In this document: positions 1 to 10,714 of the stretch, piece after piece
How the letters are laid out: each line of letters begins with the position of its first letter
How positions within the stretch are numbered: position 1 is the stretch's first letter
Assembly: GCA_902635665.1 (NCBI GenBank)
Contig: CACPOX010000002.1
Span: 62,001 to 126,000, forward strand
Length of the DNA stretch: 64,000 bases
Reading direction: 5' to 3'
Origin: an uncultured Pelagibacteraceae bacterium
Lineage (GTDB): Bacteria; Pseudomonadota; Alphaproteobacteria; Pelagibacterales; Pelagibacteraceae
Program-made: the position numbers and the translations under genes
Notes under the pieces: model-generated
The model's input: the letters and a program-made list of their open reading frames with translations, nothing else
Told to the model about the DNA's origin: nothing
Databases searched by the model: none

Positions 1-462
1 GTTAGTACAGCTAGAGAAGGTAAAGCATTAGATTATGATAAACTAATCATGGAAGTTGAAACTAATGGCTCAATTTCTGCTGAAGATGCTGTAGCTTATT
101 CAGCTAGAATTTTTCAAGATCAACTAAAAATGTTTATTAATTTTGATGAGCCTGTAGAAGCCCCAGTTAAAGAAGTTTCAACAGAACCTGAGTTTAACAA
201 AAATTTATTAAGAAAAGTAGATGAGCTAGAATTGTCTGTTAGATCAATGAACTGCTTAAAAAATGATAATATTATTTATATTGGTGACTTAGTTCAAAAA
301 TCTGAAGGTGAAATGTTGAGAACACCTAATTTTGGAAGAAAATCACTAAATGAAATTAAGGAAGTTTTAACAGGAATGTCCTTATATTTAGGAATGGAAA
401 TACCAAATTGGCCACCTGACAATATTGCAGAAATGTCTAAGAAATTGGAGGAGGCAATTTAA
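1..462 (+). CDS. rpoA: DNA-directed RNA polymerase subunit alpha, C-terminal part (5' truncated by window)
   Basis: Frame is open from base 1 ([23 protein letters not shown]...); alpha-CTD motif [48 protein letters not shown]. Confidence 0.95.
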   Translation, partial: VSTAREGKALDYDKLIMEVETNGSISAEDAVAYSARIFQDQLKMFINFDEPVEAPVKEVSTEPEFNKNLLRKVDELELSVRSMNCLKNDNIIYIGDLVQKSEGEMLRTPNFGRKSLNEIKEVLTGMSLYLGMEIPNWPPDNIAEMSKKLEEAI

Positions 463-905
463 TGAGACATGGTTTTGCTAACAAGAAGTTAAATAGAACC
501 TCTGAGCATAGAAAAGCTTTACTTAAGAATATGCTTAATTCTTTAATTAAGTATGAGCAGATTAAAACTACTTTGCCAAAAGCTAAATTTCTAAAACCAC
601 AAGCAGATAAAATTATAACTTTAGGAAAAAAAGAAACTCTTCAAACAACAAAAATACTTGTTTCTAAACTACAGGATATTAAATCAGCTAATAAAGTTAA
701 AAAAACACTTTCTAAAAGATACCAGAATAGGAAAGGTGGCTACACAAGAATAATTAAGGCTGGATTTAGATATGGAGATAATGCGCCTATGGCAATAATT
801 GAATTTGTTGATAGGGATTTAGAAGCTAAGAGAGTTGATAAACCTAAAAAAGATACAATTAAAGAAGCTCCTAAAACAGAAGAGAAAAAACAAGCTACAG
901 CTTAA
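462..905 (+). CDS. rplQ: 50S ribosomal protein L17
   Basis: [42 protein letters not shown]; directly follows rpoA. Confidence 0.97.
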   Translation: MRHGFANKKLNRTSEHRKALLKNMLNSLIKYEQIKTTLPKAKFLKPQADKIITLGKKETLQTTKILVSKLQDIKSANKVKKTLSKRYQNRKGGYTRIIKAGFRYGDNAPMAIIEFVDRDLEAKRVDKPKKDTIKEAPKTEEKKQATA

Positions 906-915
906 ATCTTAAATC

Positions 916-1830
916 ATGAAAAAATCTTACATCGTTGATTCAACGTGTAATGATATGCGTTTGGACAGATGGTTAAGATTTAAAATTGGAAAAATTCCAC
1001 AAGGACTTGTTGAAAAATATTTAAGAACTGGAAAAATTAAGCTCAATAGAAAGAAAGTTAAAAGCTCTTTTAAAGTAAAAACGAAAGATGAGGTAAATAT
1101 ATTTAATATCGAATTTAAAGAAAAAATTCAGCAAAAAAAGATTAAGTTTTTTCCATCAAAAGAAATTATAAAATCAAATGAAGATCAAATTATTGACAAC
1201 AATGACAATTTTGTTGTTTTAAACAAAGCATCTGGCATATCTGTGCAAGGTGGCACTAAATCAAAAAAAAATCTAGTTGATATTTTTGCTAAAAGTGAAA
1301 TCTTTAAAGGAACAAAACCATATTCTGTTCATAGATTAGATAAAGATACTTCTGGAGTTTTTATTATGGCTAAAAACAGAGAGAGCGCCCAATTGCTTAC
1401 TTCTTTATTTAGACTAAGAAAAGTGCACAAAACCTATCTAGCCATATGTCAAGGGGAAATTAATATAAAATCTGGTATATGGGATGATGATTTAATTAGG
1501 TACGATGGTGATAAAAAAATAATCGAAAAAGCAAAAACAATTTTTAAAGTTATTGATAAAAATTCTGAAGCAAGTTTACTAGAGTTAAAACCTATTACTG
1601 GACGAAAACATCAGTTAAGAAAACAATTATATGCAATTGGAAATCCTATATTTGGAGATACAAAATATAAATTATCAAATTCGAACAAAGGAATTAATAA
1701 AAATTTAATGCTACACTCATATCAAATTAAATTTAAAATTAAAGAGATAAAACATACTTATTCTGCATTGTTACCTGATTATTTTAAAAAACTTTTAAAA
1801 TCAAAAAGACTTAGATTTTTAAATTTGTAA
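916..1830 (+). CDS. RluC/RluD-family 23S rRNA pseudouridine synthase (S4 domain + catalytic HRLDKDTSG)
   Basis: [17 protein letters not shown] motif; N-terminal S4-like domain. Confidence 0.9.
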   Translation: MKKSYIVDSTCNDMRLDRWLRFKIGKIPQGLVEKYLRTGKIKLNRKKVKSSFKVKTKDEVNIFNIEFKEKIQQKKIKFFPSKEIIKSNEDQIIDNNDNFVVLNKASGISVQGGTKSKKNLVDIFAKSEIFKGTKPYSVHRLDKDTSGVFIMAKNRESAQLLTSLFRLRKVHKTYLAICQGEINIKSGIWDDDLIRYDGDKKIIEKAKTIFKVIDKNSEASLLELKPITGRKHQLRKQLYAIGNPIFGDTKYKLSNSNKGINKNLMLHSYQIKFKIKEIKHTYSALLPDYFKKLLKSKRLRFLNL

Positions 1831-2428
1831 TAAAATTTTTAATTAATTTATCACTTAGATTTGAGTAATCCTGATCAATAATATTTTTTAAATTGTTTAC
1901 TCCTTTATCCGAAATACCACATGGTATAATTTTTTTATAATTTTCCAGATCATTATTTATATTTATTGCAAAACCATGATAGGCAATCCATTTGCTAACC
2001 CTGATACCTATTGCAGCAATTTTTTTAACTTCATTATTAGATTTATGCCATATTCCGATATTATCTTTATCTGGAAAAGTTTCTATTTTATAAAATTTTA
2101 AACTTTGAATTATTGTTTTTTCAATAATTGTTATAAATTTTCTGATATCTTTTTTTTTTCTTAAATCTAAAACAAAATAACAAATTAATTGACCTGGCCC
2201 ATGGTAAGTAATTTTACCACCTCTATTTGTTTCTAATATTTTAATAGATTTATCTATAATCTCATTTTCTTTATAGGAAGTTCCTGCTGTAAAAATCTCA
2301 TTATGCTCCAAAGTCCAAATTAATTCTTGCTCATTATTTTCATATAAACCCTTTAGCCTGGACTCTAATACATTAATAGCATCAGAATAATTTACTGGTT
2401 TTATTGACTTTTTGATCTCTATGTTCAT
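1811..2428 (-). CDS. lipB: Octanoyltransferase (lipoate biosynthesis); 3' end overlaps the convergent pseudouridine synthase by 20 nt
   Basis: [23 protein letters not shown] and [21 protein letters not shown] motifs. Confidence 0.93.
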   Translation of the reverse strand: MNIEIKKSIKPVNYSDAINVLESRLKGLYENNEQELIWTLEHNEIFTAGTSYKENEIIDKSIKILETNRGGKITYHGPGQLICYFVLDLRKKKDIRKFITIIEKTIIQSLKFYKIETFPDKDNIGIWHKSNNEVKKIAAIGIRVSKWIAYHGFAININNDLENYKKIIPCGISDKGVNNLKNIIDQDYSNLSDKLIKNFITNLKI

Positions 2429-2489
2429 TTATAATTTGTATTATCTTTATTATGTATTAATAGTGCAAATCTAAATTATAGGTAGATTT

Positions 2490-3863
2490 ATGTCTTTAAC
2501 TAAAAAAACTAAAGATAAAAAAGTAAATTTTGAATTTAATAAAGAGTATATAAGAGTTGTTACTAGCAAAATAGCTAACAATGACGCTCAATTTATTACC
2601 AATTCTTTTAATGAAATGCACCCTGCAGATGCAGCAGATATTATCGAACACCTTAGCGATGGTGATAGAGAAAGTTTAATTAAATTAAATAATTTCAAAA
2701 TTGATCCAGAGGTTTTTGTTGAATTAAATGAATCTATTCAGTCTGAAATTATTACCTATTTATCTTCAGAATCTATAGTAAGTATTCTAAAAGGTTTAGA
2801 ATCGGACGATGCTATATCTATATTAGAAAATGTTCCTGAAGAGGATAAAAATGTAATTCTTAGCTCTTTACCACCAAAGGATAGATTTGCTCTACTAGAA
2901 AGCTTAAGCTATCCAGAGGACACTGCTGCTAGACTTATGCAGCGTGAATTCACTGCAATACCAAGTAATTGGTCTGTAGGTCAAACAATTGACTATTTAA
3001 GAGAAAACAAAGATTTACCAGAGGAGTTTTTAGAAATTTTTATTGTTAATGAAGATTTTAAACCAATAGGCACTGTTCCTTCATCTAAAGTTTTAACAAC
3101 GCCACGTGATACAAAAATGGCAACAATTATGTCGGAGTCGCAATTATTAATTCCTGTTGAAATGGATAAAGAGGAAGTTGCTAACTTATTTGAAAATTAT
3201 AATTTAAATTCAGCTGCTGTTGTAGACAAAAACAATAAATTAGTTGGAATGATTATGAACGATGATGTTTTGACAGTTTTGAAAGAAGAGGCTGAGGAAG
3301 ATGCTTTAAGACTAGCAGGAGTAGGAGATGAAGAAATTACTGATGGAGTTGTTAAAAAAACAAAGAGAAGATTCAATTGGCTTTTACTCAATTTATTTAC
3401 TGCCTTTCTAGCTACATGGTGCATTAGTTTATTTGGAGCAACAATTGAACAAATGGTAGTTTTAGCTTTCTTAATGCCTATTGTAGCTTCAATGGGTGGA
3501 AATGCTGGAATGCAAACTTTGGCTGTAACAGTTAGAACAATTGCCACAAATGACTTAACGCAAAATAATTTCACATCAAATGTATTTAAAGAATTTTCTA
3601 TTGGTATTTTAAATGGAATTATTTTTGCAGCAATAAGTGCTTTCATTGTTCAGATATGGTTTCAAGATAGTATCCTTTCATTGATCATAGCAATATCAAT
3701 GGTACTAACAATGATCATAGCTGGATTGTTTGGTATATTAGTTCCTTTTACTTTAAAAAAGATAAATATTGATCCGGCAATTGCTTCAAGTGTTTTTGTA
3801 ACAACTATCACAGATGTAATCGGATTTGTGTCTTTTTTAGGAGTTGGTGCTTACTTTTTATAA
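2490..3863 (+). CDS. mgtE: Magnesium transporter MgtE
   Basis: MgtE N domain, CBS pair, TM domain with MPIVASMGGNAGMQTLAVTVR. Confidence 0.95.
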   Translation: MSLTKKTKDKKVNFEFNKEYIRVVTSKIANNDAQFITNSFNEMHPADAADIIEHLSDGDRESLIKLNNFKIDPEVFVELNESIQSEIITYLSSESIVSILKGLESDDAISILENVPEEDKNVILSSLPPKDRFALLESLSYPEDTAARLMQREFTAIPSNWSVGQTIDYLRENKDLPEEFLEIFIVNEDFKPIGTVPSSKVLTTPRDTKMATIMSESQLLIPVEMDKEEVANLFENYNLNSAAVVDKNNKLVGMIMNDDVLTVLKEEAEEDALRLAGVGDEEITDGVVKKTKRRFNWLLLNLFTAFLATWCISLFGATIEQMVVLAFLMPIVASMGGNAGMQTLAVTVRTIATNDLTQNNFTSNVFKEFSIGILNGIIFAAISAFIVQIWFQDSILSLIIAISMVLTMIIAGLFGILVPFTLKKINIDPAIASSVFVTTITDVIGFVSFLGVGAYFL

Positions 3864-3864
3864 A

Positions 3865-4680
3865 TTAAAGATTATCAATTAATCTGACGTTATTTAAATA
3901 ATAAGCAATAAATAATCTTGAATTATTTATTGTATTTGAGAGTTTTAAATTCTTTTTATTTCTTAACTCCAAGTAATCTATCTTAATTTTATAATTATTT
4001 TTTATTCTTTTTTTTTGAAGCCTCAAAAAGTCTGAAATATTTTTTTTATTGTTAATATTTTTTTTAATATTTGTTAATTTTTTATGTATATTTGCTGCTA
4101 TTGCTAAAGAAATTTTATTTAAAAGAAAGTTTCTTGATGACAGTGCCACTTTATTTCTATCACGAATTGTTTTGCAAGGAATAACTTTTGTTTTATATTT
4201 TTTTTCCAATAGTTTTTTAACTAAATATAATTGTTGAAAATCTTTTTCTCCCATAAATATCTTCCCAGGATTTACAATTTTAGTTAATTTATTCATCACA
4301 TCTAAAACTCCTTCAAAATGACCCTTTCTGAATTTAGCACATAAAATTTTATCTTTTTTAAGCAGTTTAATTTTTGATTTTTTTTTATCATTGTATATGT
4401 CGTTAAATTTTGGAAGATAAACAAAATCAACTTTTTTACTTTTTTTAAGAATTTTCAAATCATTTTTTATATTTCGTGGATAGGTTTTTAAATCTTTTTT
4501 ATTATTAAATTGTTTTGGATTAACAAAAATACTTACAATTGTTTTTTCACAAAGTTTATTTGATTTATTTATTAGTGATAAATGACCTTTGTGTATTCCA
4601 CCCATAGTAGGAACAAAACCTAGGTCATTAAATGGCCTTAATGATTTAAATAATGATGTATTGTTTAATAAAATTTTCAT
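3865..4680 (-). CDS. panC: Pantothenate synthetase (start taken at MKILLNN; longer ORF to 4710 possible)
   Basis: LGFVPTMGGIHKGHLSLI and VSIFVNPKQFN motifs. Confidence 0.93.
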   Translation of the reverse strand: MKILLNNTSLFKSLRPFNDLGFVPTMGGIHKGHLSLINKSNKLCEKTIVSIFVNPKQFNNKKDLKTYPRNIKNDLKILKKSKKVDFVYLPKFNDIYNDKKKSKIKLLKKDKILCAKFRKGHFEGVLDVMNKLTKIVNPGKIFMGEKDFQQLYLVKKLLEKKYKTKVIPCKTIRDRNKVALSSRNFLLNKISLAIAANIHKKLTNIKKNINNKKNISDFLRLQKKRIKNNYKIKIDYLELRNKKNLKLSNTINNSRLFIAYYLNNVRLIDNL

Positions 4681-4714
4681 TTGTATTAAAATATTTAATA
4701 AGTAAAACATTTAA

Positions 4715-5530
4715 ATGATTAAACAAGCAATTATTCCTTTGGCTGGACTTGGAACGAGGTTACTACCTTTAACAAGTGTTTTTGCTAAAGAACTTCTGCC
4801 CATTAATGGAAGACCTGGAATTGAATATATTCTTGATGAATGCATTGAAGCAGGTATTAAAGAGATTGTATTTATTATTTCTATTAAAAAATTAATGATA
4901 AAAAAATATTTTTATAGTGATCAATTTTATAAAAGTATTTTTAAGAAAAAGAAAGATCCTAGAATAATAAATGAGTACAAGAAGATACTAAAATATAAAA
5001 ATAAAATTAAGTTTGTATTTCAAAATATTCCAAAGGGTACAGGTGATGCTGTTCTTAAAACTCAAAAATATATTAAAAATAAATATTTTTTAATGTTATT
5101 ACCAGACGATTTAATAATTAAAAAAAATTGCTCAAAGTCAATGATTAAGATTCATAAGAAATATCAAGCATCAGTTATGGCATCCATGAAAGTAAAAAAA
5201 AATAATGTTTCAAGATGGGGAATATATAAAATTGATAAAAAATTAAATAAGAGAGATTATATTATTGATGGTGTTGTTGAAAAACCATCTATAAAAAAAG
5301 CTCCATCTAATAATGCTGTTATTGGAAGATATATACTGCCACGTACAATTTTTAAAAAAATTAAATCTCTCAAACCTGCTAAAGGAAGTGAGATCCATAT
5401 TACCGATGCAATACAGTTGCTAATAAATGATAAAGAAAAATTTATAGCTCATAATTTTGAAGGTAAGTACCTAGATTGCGGTACTATGAACGGTTATATC
5501 AACTCTTCAAAAGAAATAGGTAAGTTATGA
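4715..5530 (+). CDS. galU: UTP--glucose-1-phosphate uridylyltransferase
   Basis: QAIIPLAGLGTRLLPLTSVFAKELLPI nucleotidyltransferase signature. Confidence 0.93.
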   Translation: MIKQAIIPLAGLGTRLLPLTSVFAKELLPINGRPGIEYILDECIEAGIKEIVFIISIKKLMIKKYFYSDQFYKSIFKKKKDPRIINEYKKILKYKNKIKFVFQNIPKGTGDAVLKTQKYIKNKYFLMLLPDDLIIKKNCSKSMIKIHKKYQASVMASMKVKKNNVSRWGIYKIDKKLNKRDYIIDGVVEKPSIKKAPSNNAVIGRYILPRTIFKKIKSLKPAKGSEIHITDAIQLLINDKEKFIAHNFEGKYLDCGTMNGYINSSKEIGKL

Positions 5531-6825
5531 AATTGTGCATGATAGGTACAGGTTATGTTGGTTTAGTTAGTGGAGCATGTTTTTCAGATTTAGGTAATGA
5601 TGTTATTTGTGTAGATAAAGATTTAATTAAAATTAATAATTTAAAAAAAGGCATTATCTCAATTTATGAACCCGGTTTAGAAGAATTAGTTTTAAAAAAC
5701 TACAAAAATAAAAGATTAAACTTTTCAACAGATTTAATAGACTCTGTAAAAAAATCAGATATTGTGTTTATATGTGTTGGAACTCCTACCAAAAAATATA
5801 GTAATAAAGCAGACCTTTCTCAAGTTTACACCGTTGGTAGAGAAATATCTAAATCAATTAATAAATTTAAAGTTATAGTAAACAAGTCGACTGTTCCTGT
5901 TACCACAGGCGATGAAATAGAAAAAATTATAGCAAAAAAAGTGAATAAAAAAAATTTTACTGTGGTGTCTAATCCTGAGTTTTTGAGGGAAGGGGAAGCG
6001 ATAAGAGATTTTATTTATCCTGATAGAATTGTTGTTGGATCAAATGACGAAAAATCTACGAGTATATTAAAAAATTTATATGCACCTCTTGTGTCAAAAG
6101 GTGCAAAATTTCAATCGACAAAGAGGAGTGCTGCTGAATTGATTAAATATGCATCAAATGCTTTTCTAGCAACAAAAATCACATTTATAAATGAAATTGC
6201 AAATTTATGTGAAAAAATTGGAATTGATGTAGAGGATATCTCAATAGGTGTAGGTCTCGATAAAAGAATTGGTAGTCGTTTTTTGAGAGCTGGACCTGCT
6301 TATGGGGGCTCTTGTTTTCCAAAAGATACAAAAGCAATTGTATCCACAGCAGATAAATTTAAAACAAATCTTTCAGTAATTAAAAGTGTAATTAAATCAA
6401 ATAAAACTAGATCAGATTTATTAGCTAAAAGACTAAACTTGATACTAAAAAATAAAATTAACAATAAAACAATTTCATTCCTAGGGGTGACCTTTAAAGC
6501 AAATACTGATGATATGCGAGATTCATCAAGTTTAAAACTAATTCCATATCTCTCTAAAAAAGGTGCAAAAATTAAATATTATGACCCAACAGGTTCAAAA
6601 AGAGAATTTGATAAACTTAAAAACGTTGAATTTTCTAAGACTATTAAAGAGTCAATAAATAATTCAGATGTTGTAATTCTTCATACCGATTGGAATGATT
6701 TTAAGTCAATTAACTTTAAAAAATATTCTAAAAATAAAAAATTTATCATTTATGATATGAGAAATATATTTTCACCAAGTAAAATTAAAAAACTGGGTTT
6801 GAAATATTTTGGTATAGGTAGATAA
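5527..6825 (+). CDS. ugd: UDP-glucose 6-dehydrogenase
   Basis: MIGTGYVGLVSGACFSDLGNDV, NPEFLREGEAI, GGSCFPKDTKA motifs; overlaps galU by 4 nt. Confidence 0.93.
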   Translation: MKLCMIGTGYVGLVSGACFSDLGNDVICVDKDLIKINNLKKGIISIYEPGLEELVLKNYKNKRLNFSTDLIDSVKKSDIVFICVGTPTKKYSNKADLSQVYTVGREISKSINKFKVIVNKSTVPVTTGDEIEKIIAKKVNKKNFTVVSNPEFLREGEAIRDFIYPDRIVVGSNDEKSTSILKNLYAPLVSKGAKFQSTKRSAAELIKYASNAFLATKITFINEIANLCEKIGIDVEDISIGVGLDKRIGSRFLRAGPAYGGSCFPKDTKAIVSTADKFKTNLSVIKSVIKSNKTRSDLLAKRLNLILKNKINNKTISFLGVTFKANTDDMRDSSSLKLIPYLSKKGAKIKYYDPTGSKREFDKLKNVEFSKTIKESINNSDVVILHTDWNDFKSINFKKYSKNKKFIIYDMRNIFSPSKIKKLGLKYFGIGR

Positions 6826-6826
6826 A

Positions 6827-7288
6827 TTAATTTAATTCAAAAATTGCATCAACTTCAACCGATACACCTAGGGGTAGGCTATTTGTACTCACTGCTGCTC
6901 TGGTATGCATTCCAGTATCACCAAATATTGAGGCGATTAAGTCCGAAGCTCCATTTATAACTTTTGGTTGATCTGTAAATTCATTTGTTGAATTAACAAA
7001 TCCTGTTAATTTTACACAAGATTTTATTTTTGAAAGGTCACCATTGCAAGCTTCTTTGGCTTGCGAAACAATACTTAATCCACATCTTTTTGCCGCCTGA
7101 TAGCCTTCATCAGTATTTAAGTCTTTGCCTATTTTTCCTTTGATTAAATTACCATTATCAGAAATTGAAATTTGACCAGATATAAACAGAAGCTTTCCAA
7201 CAATTTTTGTTGCCAGGTAAGATCCTACTGGAGCTTTTGCTTCAGGTAATTCTATACCTAATTCTTTAATTTTTTTCTCAAATGTCAT
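6827..7288 (-). CDS. RidA/YjgF family protein (start at MTFEKKIKELG; track ORF over-extends)
   Basis: LFISGQIS, MHTRAAVSTNSLPLGVSVEVDAIFE RidA signature. Confidence 0.88.
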   Translation of the reverse strand: MTFEKKIKELGIELPEAKAPVGSYLATKIVGKLLFISGQISISDNGNLIKGKIGKDLNTDEGYQAAKRCGLSIVSQAKEACNGDLSKIKSCVKLTGFVNSTNEFTDQPKVINGASDLIASIFGDTGMHTRAAVSTNSLPLGVSVEVDAIFELN

Positions 7289-7292
7289 GATT

Positions 7293-7514
7293 TTAATTTT
7301 TTTTCTTAAAAGGTTTGATAAGTTTACCACCAATATTTTTAACACCGCCAGTAATTTTTTTTGACTTATTTATAGTTCCATCTTTTATTGATTTAGTTTT
7401 ACACGCCAAAAACTCTTTAGATAATTTTTTCATTCCTTGGCATTTTTTTTCAGCTGAAAATCCATTGCTTGAAGTAATTAAAATAAATACAAATATTATA
7501 AATAATTTTTTCAT
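7293..7514 (-). CDS. Small (73 aa) putative secreted basic protein
   Basis: N-terminal signal-like MKKLFIIFVFILITSSNGFSA; packed between topA and ridA on same strand. Confidence 0.6.
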   Translation of the reverse strand: MKKLFIIFVFILITSSNGFSAEKKCQGMKKLSKEFLACKTKSIKDGTINKSKKITGGVKNIGGKLIKPFKKKN

Positions 7515-10096
7515 TTTTTTTTTGTTTTTTTAGATTTTTTCATCTTATCGTATTCTTTTCTTTTCTCAATTAGAATTAAAGCTTCCTCCATTGTTAATTC
7601 AGTTGGATCTTTTTCCTCTGGAATCGTTGCATTTAGTGATTTATATTTTATGTACGGACCATACTGTCCTTTCATAACTCTTACAGGTTTTTTATCTTCA
7701 GGATGTTCACCTAAATCTTTAATAATTGATGATGACATTCTTCCTGGTTTTGCTTCAGCTATAAGAGTAATTGCTCTATTTAGCCCTATTGAAAAAATTT
7801 CATCGATGTTTTCTATTCTTGCTGACTTCCTCTCACATTTTAAATAAGGACCAAATCTACCTGTATTTAAAGTGATTTCTTTTTGATTTTCTGGATTAAC
7901 ACCCAATGATTTAGGTAACGAACATAGAAATTTTGCTTTATCTATATCAATACTTTCTAACTCAATGCCTTTTGGAATAGATACATTTTTCAATAGTTCA
8001 TTTACCTCAGGCTTCTTTTTTTTAGTTTTTTTTCTTTTTTTGGTTTTTTCTTCTTCAATACTCTCGTCAATAACCTTCTCATACTGAAGATAAGGACCAA
8101 ATCTTCCATTTTTTAGAAAAATATCATTTCCATTTTCGTGTTTTCCAAGAAATTTTGGTTCTACTAATTGTGACTGAGCAGCAGCTTTAGCTTTCGATAA
8201 TGGTCTTGTAAATTTACATTCTGGATAGTTTGAGCACCCAATAAAAGCACCTCCTCTAAAACTATTTTTTAAACTAAGGGAACCTGTGTCACATAATTGG
8301 CATTTTCTAACTATCTTCCCTTCTTTATCAGTGTCAAATATCAATGCTCCTAAACTCTCGTTTAACAGATCCAAAACTTCTCTGGTTCTTTTTTCTTTTA
8401 CCTCTGAAACATTGCTATTAAAATCTTTCCAAAACAATTCTAGGACTTTTAACCAGCTTTCTTTACCTGAGGTAATATCATCTAGTTGATCTTCTAGTCC
8501 TGCTGTAAAATTATAATCCACATACTTTGAAAATAGTTTTTCTAAAAATGCAGAAATTAATTTACCTCTGTCAGTTGGAAAAAATCTTTTATTAACTATT
8601 TCTGCATAACCTCTATTTGCTATTGTTGAAATTATACTTGCATAGGTTGAGGGTCTACCAATTCCTAATTCTTCTAATTTTTTAACCAAACTTGCCTCTG
8701 AGTAGCGTGGAGGAGGTTGAGTGAAATGTTGTTCATCAATAAGAGCTTCTATATTAATTGGTCCTTTTGACATCTCAGGTAAAATTTGTTCATCATCATC
8801 TTTACTTTGATTTGAATAAACTTTTAAAAATCCATCAAATTTCAAAACAGATCCGCTTGATTTACATATAGTTTTACTGTCTTCAGATTCAATCGTTATT
8901 GTATTTCTATCAAATTTGGCTGTTTCCATTTGAGACGATAGAGCTCTAGACCAAATTAAAGAATATAATTTTTGTTGGTCAGAACTTAAATACTTTTTAA
9001 CAGAGTCTGGATTTCTATTAATATCAGTTGGTCTTATTGCTTCATGAGCTTCCTGAGCATTTTTTGCTTTTTTTCCTGAGTAATTATTTGGATTTTCTGG
9101 CAAATATTCGTTTCCATATTCTTTTTTAATAAAATTTCTAAAATCAGAGACAGCATCGGCTGATAAATTAGTTCCATCTGTTCTCATATAAGTAATTAAC
9201 CCAACTGTATCTCCCTCAATTTCTATTCCTTGGTAAAGTTTTTGCGCTATTTGCATTGTTCTTGATGCACCAAAACCCAATCTACTAGAAGCAACTTGCT
9301 GAAGTGTTGAAGTAGTAAATGGCCCTGAGGGATTTCTACTTACAATTTTAGAGGATATATCAGTTATGTTAAATTTTTTAGTCTTAATATTGTAAATTGC
9401 CTTTTCAATTTCATCTTTATTTTTAAATGAAAATTTTTCAATTTTTTCTCCATCAAGTTGAGAAATACTTGCTGTAATCTTACTTTTGTTTTTATCCTGA
9501 AAATTAATACTTAAAGTCCAAAATTCTTCAGGCTTGAATAATTCAATTTCATGTTCTCTTTCAGTAATCAATTTCAGTGCAACAGATTGAACTCTACCAG
9601 CAGATTTTGAACCAGGTAATTTAGTCCACAGTATTGGTGATATATTAAATCCCACCAAATAATCTAATGCTCTTCTAGCCATGTATGCATCGACTAATAA
9701 GGGCTCTATCTGTCTTGGATTTTCAATACCATGTGTCACGGCTTTTTTTGTTATTTCATTAAATACCACACGTTCAATTTCTTTGTCTTTTAAAAGTTTT
9801 TTTTCATCTAAATATTCTTTTACATGCCATGCTATTGCTTCACCCTCACGATCTGGGTCTGTAGCAAGAATTATTTTTGAAGAATCTTTTGCAGCATCAG
9901 TAATTTGTTTCAAATATTTTTTTGAAAAGCTATCAACTTCCCATTCCATTTTGAAATTTTGATCAGGATCAACGGATCCATTTTTTGAGGGAAGATCTCT
10001 AATATGACCATAGCTAGCTAAAACGGTATAGTTATCACCTAAATATTTATTAATTGTTTTCGCTTTAGCAGGGCTTTCAACTATGACTAGATTCAT
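7511..10096 (-). CDS. topA: DNA topoisomerase I
   Basis: MNLVIVESPAKAKTINKYLG, TOPRIM, YMRTDGT active site, C-terminal Zn-finger CQLCDTGSL...CSNYPEC. Confidence 0.97.
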   Translation of the reverse strand: MNLVIVESPAKAKTINKYLGDNYTVLASYGHIRDLPSKNGSVDPDQNFKMEWEVDSFSKKYLKQITDAAKDSSKIILATDPDREGEAIAWHVKEYLDEKKLLKDKEIERVVFNEITKKAVTHGIENPRQIEPLLVDAYMARRALDYLVGFNISPILWTKLPGSKSAGRVQSVALKLITEREHEIELFKPEEFWTLSINFQDKNKSKITASISQLDGEKIEKFSFKNKDEIEKAIYNIKTKKFNITDISSKIVSRNPSGPFTTSTLQQVASSRLGFGASRTMQIAQKLYQGIEIEGDTVGLITYMRTDGTNLSADAVSDFRNFIKKEYGNEYLPENPNNYSGKKAKNAQEAHEAIRPTDINRNPDSVKKYLSSDQQKLYSLIWSRALSSQMETAKFDRNTITIESEDSKTICKSSGSVLKFDGFLKVYSNQSKDDDEQILPEMSKGPINIEALIDEQHFTQPPPRYSEASLVKKLEELGIGRPSTYASIISTIANRGYAEIVNKRFFPTDRGKLISAFLEKLFSKYVDYNFTAGLEDQLDDITSGKESWLKVLELFWKDFNSNVSEVKEKRTREVLDLLNESLGALIFDTDKEGKIVRKCQLCDTGSLSLKNSFRGGAFIGCSNYPECKFTRPLSKAKAAAQSQLVEPKFLGKHENGNDIFLKNGRFGPYLQYEKVIDESIEEEKTKKRKKTKKKKPEVNELLKNVSIPKGIELESIDIDKAKFLCSLPKSLGVNPENQKEITLNTGRFGPYLKCERKSARIENIDEIFSIGLNRAITLIAEAKPGRMSSSIIKDLGEHPEDKKPVRVMKGQYGPYIKYKSLNATIPEEKDPTELTMEEALILIEKRKEYDKMKKSKKTKKK

Positions 10097-10133
10097 AAAA
10101 TAACAAACTACTCAAAAGAGTTTGATAGTCAAA

Positions 10134-10712
10134 TTAATAAATTTTTGTCTTAGTTTCTTCTTTATTTTTCAAGCGTTTAATATTTTCTCTGTGGGTAAAA
10201 AATATTAAAATAAACATTATTATGTAAAAAAATACATTTTCTGAACCTTCAATAATTAAAATATAAACAGGTATAGAAAGCGATCCTATTAATGAAGCTA
10301 AAGATGAATATTTAGAAATAAAAAAAATTATTAACCAACAAAGACCAAACACTAAACCAAAAATAATATTTAAAGAAAAAAGTATTCCAACATATGTAGC
10401 TACACCTTTGCCACCATTAAATTTTAACCAAACAGGAAACACATGACCTATAAAAGCACATAAAGCTGATATATATACTGCATCAGGGAAATTAATTTTT
10501 ACGTATAAAACAGGTATTACTGCTTTTAATACATCAAGTATTAGTGTCGAATAACCAATTAGTTTATTACCAGTTCTTAAAGCATTTGTTGCACCAATAT
10601 TACCAGAACCTATCTCTCTAATATCTTTTTTTAAAAATATTTTAGTTAAAATTAATCCAAAAGGAATTGATCCCATTAGGTATGAGATTATACCTATTAT
10701 AAAAAGTTCCAT
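10134..10712 (-). CDS. plsY: Glycerol-3-phosphate acyltransferase PlsY
   Basis: SYLMGSIPFGLILTK, GSGNIGATNALRTGNK, FNGGKGVATYVG motifs. Confidence 0.95.
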   Translation of the reverse strand: MELFIIGIISYLMGSIPFGLILTKIFLKKDIREIGSGNIGATNALRTGNKLIGYSTLILDVLKAVIPVLYVKINFPDAVYISALCAFIGHVFPVWLKFNGGKGVATYVGILFSLNIIFGLVFGLCWLIIFFISKYSSLASLIGSLSIPVYILIIEGSENVFFYIIMFILIFFTHRENIKRLKNKEETKTKIY

Positions 10713-10714
10713 TT

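Noticed and set aside
2429-2489. Mg2+-sensing riboswitch upstream of mgtE
   Set aside because: Only ~60 bp of AT-rich leader with no M-box-like structure.
3197-3646. 149-aa minus-strand ORF inside mgtE
   Set aside because: Antisense shadow of a well-supported mgtE coding frame; no recognisable domain.
4049-4237. 62-aa hydrophobic plus-strand ORF within panC
   Set aside because: Apparent TM character comes from the complement of Lys-rich AAA codons (TTT = Phe) in panC.
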